Part shown: positions 57,145 through 64,000 of the stretch, in pieces | Layout of the letters: each line of letters starts with the position of its first letter | Position numbering within the stretch: the first letter of the stretch is position 1 | IMG/VR virus record: IMGVR_UViG_3300032241_003073 | Coordinates: 34,315 to 98,314 of that record | Source of the DNA: a virus | Length of the DNA: 64,000 nt | Reading direction: 5' to 3' (one strand) | Notes under the pieces: model-generated | What the model was told of the DNA's origin: nothing | What the model saw: the letters and a program-made list of their open reading frames with translations, nothing else | Databases searched by the model: none | Made by a program: the position numbers and the translations under genes

Positions 57145-58920
57145 TTAAGCTTTGGTTTCGCCCTTGGTTTTGTCCCATGGAGAAGCAGGAACATATGGAT
57201 TCTTTAGATTTGGCCAAGTGTCGCCAGATTGCCAACGACTCCAATCGCTATCGCCATCATCCACTGCTGATTTTTCTTTCATTTTGTAGTCGCCAAATGG
57301 CTTGGGAACGTATGGGTTGCTAAGTGCTGGCCATTCATCGCCATCAGAATGATTGCCCCATGCATTGCTTCTCATTTCGTCTGCCAAATTGTTTTTATAG
57401 CTTTTTCCATCAGATACTGGAGCCGAGTCGCCCCAATCTCCAGGGAATTTGGATGGCACAGCATCTCCAACTTTAGCGGCCCAAGACATACGTGGGTGAT
57501 CTCCACTTACTGTATGATGGACATTGTTATTGTTTACATCCCATGTGTCGTTTGCTCCATCTACATTAGCTTCAACAAAACTATGAATGTAAGAAGCGAT
57601 TGATTCTGCTAGTCCCAAATCAATTTCTGTTTCATAATTTAGAATTGCAGCACATTCTTGCATAAAGTTTTCAGTTTCTGATTGAGTAGCTTCATCACCA
57701 TTCTTTACAGCAACTTTTCGAACTTCATTTAATGCATTGAATAGATCAGAGAACATTTTGAAATTAGCTTGATCAGATTCATCTAGTTTGGCATAGAATC
57801 CATCAACCAATGTTTTAAACTCTTTGTAAGAATCTTCGCATTGTTTGCATTCTGCTGTTACATCAGTTGTGGCTCCTGCCAAATTTCCAATTTTACGAAC
57901 ACGATCAGTATAAGCATTGTGTGCTGTTCTTAGAATAGCTTCGGCCATAAACGAACAAACTTTATCATCATAATTTGATACGTTTGCAGTCTCTAATGCA
58001 GTGGCAATTTGCGAAGATAATTCTTCTTCTGTAGAATAAAGAACATCTGGCCAACGGCTAACAATGGCTTCAAGTGTTTCTTCGAGAGAGATATTGTCAG
58101 AAATATTGTTATATCTCTTGAGATCTGACATTGCTTTGACGAATGCTTGATCTTCAGACAATCTCTTCATTTTTCCACGTAGAACTTTAAGTTCGTGATC
58201 TAGTGTCTTCCAGTTGAAGCTTAGAATCTTGCTTTCGTTTCTCTTTTGAAGAGTTGGAACAGCAACAGCAACAACATTACCTTTGTTATCGGTACGAATA
58301 AAAGATTCAGAAAGAACTGGTCCAAATTCCTTGTAATTAATGTAATTGATTACATTTTCGCACATAACTTGCCATTCTTTGATGGTTTCAGGCTTGATTT
58401 TTTTGGCATAGAAAGCAGTTTTTGGATTTTTTCCTTTCTTGACAAATTTTTTAAGATTCTTTAGATTCTTGAGATTCTTCTTGGATTTTTTCGATGCTAG
58501 TTTTTCTGCCTTTGGCTTGGTTGCTTCGTTTACTAGCAATTCACGCCTAACGAATGGCATGGATAGATAGCTTTCAAATAGATTGCTTGCTTTTGCTTCA
58601 TTATTTTCTAATAAAGAATCAACCATATTTACCAAAACTTGACGAGCAGATTTCTTTTCGCCGCTTTCTTCAATAACTAATTGTTCAATATTTTCAAGAA
58701 CCAATTGATCCTTGTTTAGACTATAAGTAGCATGAACGAAGTTTCCATCTGGTTCTTGATAAGTAACATCAGATTCTCCATAAACAAATAGATTTAAACT
58801 ATCTTTTTCTAGAGAATTTGCCAAAACTTCTTCTGCACCAATTAACTCTTCTTGGGCTTTTGTAAGTGATCCTTCTTCGATTTTTTTGAAAGCATCGAAG
58901 CTGATTAATTTTCTTTTCAT
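57145..58920 (-). CDS. Prohead core/internal protein in the gp67/gp68 position
   Basis: 591 residues from ATG 58920; the preceding TTG is a weaker start, and GGGAG lies upstream. Begins MKRKLISFDAFKKIEEGS, with an I-E-E cut site. Central Lys/Asn/Leu cluster (KKSKKNLKNLKNLKKFVKKG) is very basic. Helical middle and a Trp/Asp-rich C-terminus with two similar units ending NPYVPKPFGDYK and NPYVPASPWDKT. Takes the place of T4 67/68 between portal and protease. Probably core component. Confidence 0.65.
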   Translation of the reverse strand: MKRKLISFDAFKKIEEGSLTKAQEELIGAEEVLANSLEKDSLNLFVYGESDVTYQEPDGNFVHATYSLNKDQLVLENIEQLVIEESGEKKSARQVLVNMVDSLLENNEAKASNLFESYLSMPFVRRELLVNEATKPKAEKLASKKSKKNLKNLKNLKKFVKKGKNPKTAFYAKKIKPETIKEWQVMCENVINYINYKEFGPVLSESFIRTDNKGNVVAVAVPTLQKRNESKILSFNWKTLDHELKVLRGKMKRLSEDQAFVKAMSDLKRYNNISDNISLEETLEAIVSRWPDVLYSTEEELSSQIATALETANVSNYDDKVCSFMAEAILRTAHNAYTDRVRKIGNLAGATTDVTAECKQCEDSYKEFKTLVDGFYAKLDESDQANFKMFSDLFNALNEVRKVAVKNGDEATQSETENFMQECAAILNYETEIDLGLAESIASYIHSFVEANVDGANDTWDVNNNNVHHTVSGDHPRMSWAAKVGDAVPSKFPGDWGDSAPVSDGKSYKNNLADEMRSNAWGNHSDGDEWPALSNPYVPKPFGDYKMKEKSAVDDGDSDWSRWQSGDTWPNLKNPYVPASPWDKTKGETKA

Positions 58921-59100
58921 AATCAATTGACTCCCTGTGCTGTTGTTGAATTTTTTATTCGCAACTACTGCCTATGATGAGGTTATTTATTATAGTCAGC
59001 TTAATTTTTATTAAAGTCGGCTTATTTTTTTTAAAAAAACATAAAATGGATAAACCTCTGGTATATAGTTATGCATGTAAATATAAAAATGAGTGTAAAA

Positions 59101-59454
59101 ATGAAAACATTTCAAGATTATTTGAATGAGAACGATAATGAAGCATCATCTTCTGGGTCTGATGATGCTTATAATGCAGCAATTCAGGCATTTGAAATCG
59201 TTATGTCAAAAAACAGCAAAGCGGCGGTAAATTTTTTAAATGACATTTCTTCAACACTTCCAGAAATTAAAACAATTCTTCAAAAATATGGTTTAGATTC
59301 TTTTAAGTCTGTGAATCCTGGATATGAAAGAAAAAATGGAAGAAAAATAACGCATAAAGGATTGGGAGATTTTTCTACACACGATGTAAATGATCGTAAT
59401 GTTGATGTAATTGCAACTAATGCAGCAGACTCATATCAAAATCCAATTGGATAA
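59101..59454 (+). CDS. Internal-protein-like, capsid-targeting N-terminus, 117 aa
   Basis: ATG 59101 chosen because MKTFQDYLNENDNE matches the capsid-targeting pattern with an L-N-E cut site; two ATGs upstream are in frame. The rest: AYNAAIQAFEIVMSKNSKAAVNFLNDISS, then a basic region. TATATAG lies at 59063. Probably packaged. Function unknown. Confidence 0.65.
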   Translation: MKTFQDYLNENDNEASSSGSDDAYNAAIQAFEIVMSKNSKAAVNFLNDISSTLPEIKTILQKYGLDSFKSVNPGYERKNGRKITHKGLGDFSTHDVNDRNVDVIATNAADSYQNPIG

Positions 59455-59533
59455 AAATTTTATATTGACAATTTATAAGTTTTATGATACATTTTATTTG
59501 GTTTCGATTTTCATTTGAAAAATGAGGTGTGTC

Positions 59534-59875
59534 ATGAAAATAGTTGCTTTTTGCTTTGCGTTTTTTATTGTAAGTGCCAATGCTTTTTCTCAGGAAAAGC
59601 CGATTGTTGAATCTTTAGGTTCAGATGGGAGAGTTCTTCGTAATCCTCCTCAAAGTCTGCCTGGACAATCATATCCTGGATATCAACCATATCCAGCTTA
59701 TTCATATCCTCAACCTTACGCATATCCTTATCAACCTTATTATCCAGCATATCCTGTATATTCTTATCCTCAACCTTACGCATATCCTGTATATCCTCAG
59801 CCGTACTATTCATATCCTCAACCTTACGCATATCCTGTATATGCATACCCACGACACTCACTCTTTTTTCGTTGA
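59534..59875 (+). CDS. Secreted Tyr/Pro-rich repeat protein
   Basis: 113 residues from ATG 59534 (TGAGGT upstream). Signal peptide: basic start, hydrophobic core (IVAFCFAFFIVSANA) and a likely cut after ANA/FSQ. The mature part is mostly Tyr/Pro: repeats of YPQPYAYPVY. Resembles low-complexity surface or extracellular proteins, not phage structural ones. May coat or modify the host surface; host-derived or selected for late function. Confidence 0.7.
   Translation: MKIVAFCFAFFIVSANAFSQEKPIVESLGSDGRVLRNPPQSLPGQSYPGYQPYPAYSYPQPYAYPYQPYYPAYPVYSYPQPYAYPVYPQPYYSYPQPYAYPVYAYPRHSLFFR
59699..59843 (+). repeat. Direct repeats encoding Tyr/Pro-rich units
   Basis: About 30 bp unit (tatcctcaaccttacgcatatcct) in three near-identical copies at about 59705, 59765 and 59814, plus degenerate intervening copies. 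Repeat number could vary by slippage. Confidence 0.85.
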
Positions 59876-59895
59876 TTTTTAGATGATTTTAAAAT

Positions 59896-59925
59896 AAAAA
59901 ACCCCTGCTGTGTCAGGGGTTTTTT
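59896..59925. terminator. Bidirectional intrinsic terminator
   Basis: aaaaaacccctg-ctgtgt-caggggtttttt, a 12 bp stem with A/T tracts, between convergent genes. Confidence 0.92.
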
Positions 59926-59953
59926 ATTTATTTTGGTTTAAACCAAAATAAAT
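59926..59953. repeat. Perfect 28 bp palindrome next to the terminator
   Basis: ATTTATTTTGGTTT followed by its exact inverse, overlapping the last eight codons and stop of the minus-strand zinc protein gene. It abuts the terminator. Confidence 0.85.
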
Positions 59954-60179
59954 TGGCTCTTTTTAATATTTCTTCAGATAGTGCGATTCCGCACATATCT
60001 CCTATTACAGAATCAATTTCGCAAAACGGGCAAATGACTGTTTTTTCTGCATCTGTATAATTTTTAATTTCTTTTACATCAAATATTTTCAAGCAATTAA
60101 AACAACCAGCATTTTTAGATTGTTCTACTAATTTTCTGTTGTGCATTGCAAGTAATGGAAATTCATTAATTCCTGTCAT
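59928..60179 (-). CDS. Small zinc-ribbon cytoplasmic-type protein
   Basis: 83 residues. CFNCLKIFDVKEIKNYTDAEKT, CPFCEIDSVIGDMCG, LSEEILKRANLFWF match a widespread small bacterial family annotated only as cytoplasmic protein, with two CxxC pairs. Overlaps the portal stop by 4 nt. A bacterial-style protein in the head operon; function unknown. Confidence 0.75.
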   Translation of the reverse strand: MTGINEFPLLAMHNRKLVEQSKNAGCFNCLKIFDVKEIKNYTDAEKTVICPFCEIDSVIGDMCGIALSEEILKRANLFWFKPK

Positions 60180-63100
60180 AAATCATTCCCTATGCTATAG
60201 TCGATATCTTCTATGTCTTGTTCGCTTTCATAATCCATAATTTCTAAATCATATTTTTTAATATCTTCAGAATTAGGATCTGGTATATTTATGCCCTCAG
60301 TTGACTTTGTGTTAGAAAGTTCGGGAGCATCATTTTTTTGATTTTGTGAGTTATCGGGAGCAGGCATTTGATCTGGGCTTTGAGATTCATCAGGATTTGG
60401 CATTTCATTAGGACCGCCAGATTCTGCCCCCAATTCTCCTGGATTGTTTTGCTCATCTCCAGGAACTCCAACTCCCAACAATGCTGGATTTTGAGCTAAC
60501 ACTTGTAGTTTTAGATCTTCTAGTTTTTGTAGTTTCAATCTAGCAATTAATTCATCAGCTTCGTCTTCAGAATATTTTAATATTTTTGTTATAATATCAT
60601 AGTCTGACATAATTTGGCTGCTTTTTAACGTTCCTGCATTGCTATATCTTGCAGTTGTAACTTCTGCACGAGATAATTCTCGCCAATCCGAAGGAGCAGT
60701 CATTTTAACTTTTAAGTCTTGATAACTCTCTTCTGGATATCCTCTCAATTCTAGGTGTCTTTCTAAAATTTCTAATATTCCATCTTCGAAATGACTTTGA
60801 AGACGTTCAATCATTCGAGCAAATTTAACATCTTGTGCAGAAAGAGTAATTCTTGTGGCACCTGGATCTTCATTGTTAAAATAATTTTTAGGAAAGTTTA
60901 ACGCTGTTAAGAGTTTGTTTCTAAAATAAACAGCATCATCAATTTCTCCTAAATTTTCTGCTCCTGGTAAAGTATCAATTCTTGTGTTGCTATTTGGTCG
61001 AGTTGGAAGCCATATGTCTTCATCTTGTGCTGGAGGCATCCATCTTTCTTCGACTTGATTGGCACCTGAAGACCCACGATTGCTGGTAACTTTTCTCTTG
61101 CGGAATTGATCTTTTAATCTTTCTAATAGCATTTCAGACTTAAATGGCGGTAATTGTCCGACATCTATATAAAAAACTCTACGCTCAGGAGCACGAGTGT
61201 TATGTGAGCAGCAACCATTAACCACAAAGTTGTGCGGTTTGCCATTTGCAACAGTTATATCGTAAACATGTTCAATTCCATCAGCATCTATTGACCAAAT
61301 ATTTTCATATTTTGGTAATTCACGATGACTTATAGTAATGTTCCAATTTTCGGTTTTTTTCATTACTCGATTGCCAATTTTATGGCCACCTTCACGGACT
61401 CTATGAGTTATGTGGCCACTGCACAATCCTATGCCATGCCACATTTCTTTAATATCTTCAATTAATTCTTTATTGCACAAAGAAATTGTAGAAAACCATA
61501 ATCCTTTTTTTGTATGTCTTTCGCATCCATCAGCGTCAGAAATTCCTTCTATTAAAGCTTTTCTAATTTTTTTATCTGCTTTAAATGCCCAATTAGGAAT
61601 TCTTTTTTTGTATTTATTTGGAATATATCCCATAGCAAGAAAAATTTGACAAGCAATTTTAGAAGATACAATTATTTTTCCTACAGATGAATGTGAGCTT
61701 CTCTTGTCTTTTTCAAAATAAACTTTGCCAAAATATTTTTGTAATAATTTTTTATAATAATCATTAAGTTTTTCATCTGTAGACGTTGCAAATCCTAATT
61801 GTGATCCATGTGCTATGAATCCATCTCCTAGAAAAAATCCAAATAATCTAGCAAATTCTTCATCAACTATTTTGGGAACATTTATTCTTTCTGGATTAAT
61901 TTCTCCTTTGTTGCAAACAACAACATCATCATCTTTAAGATCAAAAGCTTCTTTAATTATATTAAAATCACATTCAGGAACTGTTATTCCGTCACGATAA
62001 ATAAATTGATAAGCCTGTGAAAATAAAGAGCAACTTTGTGCCAATTTTCTTCTGTTTACATTCTTGTTTTTTTGAATTTTTTCTTTTCCTAAACTTTTGA
62101 GAGAATAGCGTTTTTCTCCAAAAAATCTTGGAATTTCTATTGGAATTGATTCTGTGTTTAACACATTTACAAATTGATCTCCTTTTTGCAGATCTTGAAG
62201 ATCTATATATTGTATAATCCCATTTCTGTTAATTAACATTGGATGTGTTTTAGTTCCACGAATTTCTATATGTTGAGATTTAACTTTTAGAATTTCTTGT
62301 TTTCCGTTGTCAATCCAGTCAACCACAGATGTCAAACTTTGTTTTCCTCCCGGAAGTACGCAATATACATTATCGCCAATTTTAATATCTTTAATTGGCA
62401 TCCATCCGTTTTCTGTTCTAACTCGACTATCTCCAGTCAAACAAAGTCTATAGACAACCATTGCATCTTCCATCATTCTTAGGCTGTGTGCAGGACCACG
62501 AGCCGGTTCTATTAGACTTTGTCCATATGGATAAAATGTTTTTCTGTCATCTCCAATTCTAAAATGTATAATTTGACTTGGCGAAAATCGAAGTGCAGTT
62601 GTTTGGTTCAATTCATTTTCATCTTGATCTGTTATTGATCCTCTTAATAGTGCTTGATAGTCTGGTCCTTCTTTGCTTTGCTGATATTCGATTAATTTTC
62701 CTTTAACTGTTTCAATTCTATACATGGTTTCAGGAGGCAACGGAACTGCTTTATAAATACCCTCTTTAGGGTTATCTGGGTTTATAACCATTTCCAAAAA
62801 TAAATCTCCAGATATGCATAAATTCTTAAAATAAGTCCATCCTTGTCGATTCATATTAAGCATTTTTCTGTTTAACAATACAAATTCAGACTCTTTCTTA
62901 ATTTCATCGTTTTCTGTATATATTTTGAATATATTGCCATTTTCATCTTTTTGACAATTGTGTAAAATTACGCTATTTGTAGCAAAACATTTGTGCTTAT
63001 CCACAGACAAATCGTAAACATCTTGTTCTGGTCCTTCTTCTACTCCTATTACTCTACGTCTATCTTCTTTTCTGTATAATTTTCTTACTTCTCTTGAAGT

Positions 63101-63934
63101 GAATCCTTCTTTTACAAGCCATCCTTCAATTGATCCCCATTTATATTCTGTTATTTTTGAAATTTGTCTGGTTCTAAGTCCAGATCCAATCATTCGAATA
63201 ATTCGATTAACTTTCTCGTGTTCCTCGGATGTTTTTCCTGTCTTCCAATCTTCTATAAATTGATGCTCGCTAATCCAACCTTTTAAAAAACTGTATAAAC
63301 GTGGGTATTGTTTGTATTTAATATTAGTTGATGCAGAAACTCTGTAAAATGGCATGAGTTCATCACCAAATTTTAATTTGCCAGTTTCTGTCCATGTTCC
63401 ATCTCTTTTAAGAACTCTATGATCATGAGTTGCTGTGAATTTTGTGCCATTATCTAAAATAATTGTTCTGGTTTTATCCTTTTTAACCAGTCTTGGTGCA
63501 TATGCCCAACCAATAGTATAATCTTTTTGCTCAAAATCATAACAATAGACTAAAAACCTCTCATCAGATTTTTTTTCTGCTAATTCTTTTATTGTAATAA
63601 ATCCTAATGGAGTCGCAATTAATGTATCTCCAGCAACACATGATTCATCTGAAAAAACTGTCATTGCCAGTTCTATTTCTGGAACATTACGCAATCTTTC
63701 ATACTCTTTATATCTCATAGAGCGATTAGAAAGCGTAGTCGTATCTATCATATCGTTTGTTTGACGATAGCTAGTTTGTCCTCCTGGACCGCCACCACCT
63801 TCAAAATCAGTACCTAATGCTTCTGGCGAAGCAATACCAGCGGTACTAAATTGCTTGGGGTCTTTAAGAGCAGATAGTGGATCTCTCTCTGTTGCATATG
63901 TAAAAAGACGAAAAAAATCACTCCATATTGGCAT
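60176..63934 (-). CDS. 20: Portal vertex protein, gp20-like, split by two inteins
   Basis: 1252 residues, but removing the two inteins leaves 609, close to T4 gp20 (524). Extein order: N-terminus to VFSDES, then CQKDENGNIFKIYTENDE ... AHSLRMMEDAMVVYRL, then TRAPERRVFYIDVGQLPP, WLPTRPNSNTRIDTLPGAENLGEIDD and a disordered Asp/Glu/Pro-rich tail. Both insertions fall in conserved portal motifs. Ring at the head vertex for DNA passage. SD AGAGGT. Confidence 0.95.
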   Translation of the reverse strand: MPIWSDFFRLFTYATERDPLSALKDPKQFSTAGIASPEALGTDFEGGGGPGGQTSYRQTNDMIDTTTLSNRSMRYKEYERLRNVPEIELAMTVFSDESCVAGDTLIATPLGFITIKELAEKKSDERFLVYCYDFEQKDYTIGWAYAPRLVKKDKTRTIILDNGTKFTATHDHRVLKRDGTWTETGKLKFGDELMPFYRVSASTNIKYKQYPRLYSFLKGWISEHQFIEDWKTGKTSEEHEKVNRIIRMIGSGLRTRQISKITEYKWGSIEGWLVKEGFTSREVRKLYRKEDRRRVIGVEEGPEQDVYDLSVDKHKCFATNSVILHNCQKDENGNIFKIYTENDEIKKESEFVLLNRKMLNMNRQGWTYFKNLCISGDLFLEMVINPDNPKEGIYKAVPLPPETMYRIETVKGKLIEYQQSKEGPDYQALLRGSITDQDENELNQTTALRFSPSQIIHFRIGDDRKTFYPYGQSLIEPARGPAHSLRMMEDAMVVYRLCLTGDSRVRTENGWMPIKDIKIGDNVYCVLPGGKQSLTSVVDWIDNGKQEILKVKSQHIEIRGTKTHPMLINRNGIIQYIDLQDLQKGDQFVNVLNTESIPIEIPRFFGEKRYSLKSLGKEKIQKNKNVNRRKLAQSCSLFSQAYQFIYRDGITVPECDFNIIKEAFDLKDDDVVVCNKGEINPERINVPKIVDEEFARLFGFFLGDGFIAHGSQLGFATSTDEKLNDYYKKLLQKYFGKVYFEKDKRSSHSSVGKIIVSSKIACQIFLAMGYIPNKYKKRIPNWAFKADKKIRKALIEGISDADGCERHTKKGLWFSTISLCNKELIEDIKEMWHGIGLCSGHITHRVREGGHKIGNRVMKKTENWNITISHRELPKYENIWSIDADGIEHVYDITVANGKPHNFVVNGCCSHNTRAPERRVFYIDVGQLPPFKSEMLLERLKDQFRKRKVTSNRGSSGANQVEERWMPPAQDEDIWLPTRPNSNTRIDTLPGAENLGEIDDAVYFRNKLLTALNFPKNYFNNEDPGATRITLSAQDVKFARMIERLQSHFEDGILEILERHLELRGYPEESYQDLKVKMTAPSDWRELSRAEVTTARYSNAGTLKSSQIMSDYDIITKILKYSEDEADELIARLKLQKLEDLKLQVLAQNPALLGVGVPGDEQNNPGELGAESGGPNEMPNPDESQSPDQMPAPDNSQNQKNDAPELSNTKSTEGINIPDPNSEDIKKYDLEIMDYESEQDIEDIDYSIGNDL
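61199..62443 (-). mobile_element. Portal intein 2 (415 aa) with LAGLIDADG endonuclease
   Basis: Residues 498-912. Starts Cys (CLTGDSRVRTENGWMPIKDI), block B TKTHPMLI, ends with FVVNGCCSHN and then Thr as +1 residue. Between lies a LAGLIDADG endonuclease: LFGFFLGDGFIAHG and LIEGISDADGCERH. Extein junction is MVVYRL/TRAPERR, a highly conserved gp20 motif. Full-size intein, probably active in both splicing and homing. Confidence 0.93.
62957..63640 (-). mobile_element. Portal intein 1 (228 aa), no LAGLIDADG
   Basis: Residues 99-326. Starts Cys (CVAGDTLIATPLGFITIKEL), block B THDHRVLK, block F VYDLSVDKHKCFATNSVILHN with terminal His-Asn, then Cys as +1 residue. The insert between blocks (about residues 205-295) has HTH-like sequence (RTRQISKITEYKWGSIEGWL) and no recognised nuclease. 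Extein junction VFSDES/CQKDENG. Confidence 0.92.
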
Positions 63935-64000
63935 AATATTACCTCTTACTAATTAAATATAGTTTAATTTGTTTTTTTTTAATGAAAGATAAAATGAAGA

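Noticed and set aside
60176-63934. Group I intron in gp20
   Set aside because: The insertions keep the reading frame and end in His-Asn plus Cys or Thr with intein blocks, so they are inteins.
1-64000. tRNA genes
   Set aside because: No convincing cloverleaf or T-loop (GGTTCGAATCC-type) seen in the intergenic gaps by eye; a tRNA scan should confirm.
1-64000. CRISPR array
   Set aside because: No regularly spaced direct repeats with unique spacers. The repeats at 59699-59843 are coding and irregular.

Overview
The window is part of the genome of a large, AT-rich, T4-type myovirus. The evidence is a nearly complete set of T4 head and tail genes: portal gp20, prohead protease gp21, scaffold gp22, major capsid gp23, neck gp13/gp14-like proteins, sheath terminator gp15, sheath gp18, two gp19-type tube proteins, a gp26-type baseplate protein, and the late sigma factor gp55. 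Coding density is very high: genes abut or overlap by a few bases and no gene-free stretch exceeds about 200 bp. Both strands are used in short alternating blocks. Several accessory proteins (the LolA-like secreted protein, the Prim-Pol, the small HNH protein) resemble families I associate with Planctomycetota, so a planctomycete host is possible. That is inference from remembered families, not proof.

Layout. 1-1466: baseplate gp26-like gene and two small tandem paralogs (minus strand). 1526-5150: small conserved phage proteins, a methyltransferase-glycosyltransferase fusion and a second glycosyltransferase. 5241-6113: late sigma factor gp55 and a small partner. 6154-18099: tail tube, sheath, gp15, neck proteins and a 935-residue probable virion protein. 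18125-26776: DNA adenine methylase, Nudix hydrolase, Thg1-like protein, winged-helix protein, basic DNA-binding-like protein, secreted LolA-like protein, very acidic internal protein and primase-polymerase. 26715-34357: esterase, ATP-dependent amidoligase with partner, virion protein, subtilisin-like protease, deacetylase-like protein and a GT2-GT9 fusion. 34361-47352: many small proteins, a second adenine methylase, a LAGLIDADG and an HNH endonuclease, an LpxH-like phosphoesterase and a nucleotidyltransferase. 47457-49680: tandem fibre proteins. 49687-63934: head cluster (gp23, gp22, gp21, core protein, gp20) invaded by three free-standing homing-type endonucleases and two inteins.

The main unexplained theme is a large family of otherwise unrelated proteins, about fifteen clear and up to about twenty-four in all, that begin with the same short peptide of the form M-[KQ]-x-[FY]-x-x-[FWY]. 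In many it is followed by a [LI]-x-E site. This matches the T4 capsid-targeting sequence carried by internal proteins and cut by gp21, whose gene is also here. The simplest reading is that this phage packages a large, diverse protein cargo in its head: a Nudix hydrolase, a nucleotidyltransferase, a glycine-zipper protein, a very acidic EF-hand-like protein, zinc proteins and many unknowns. Envelope-acting enzymes, homopolymer slippage sites, and late-promoter boxes lying directly on start codons are further points of interest.
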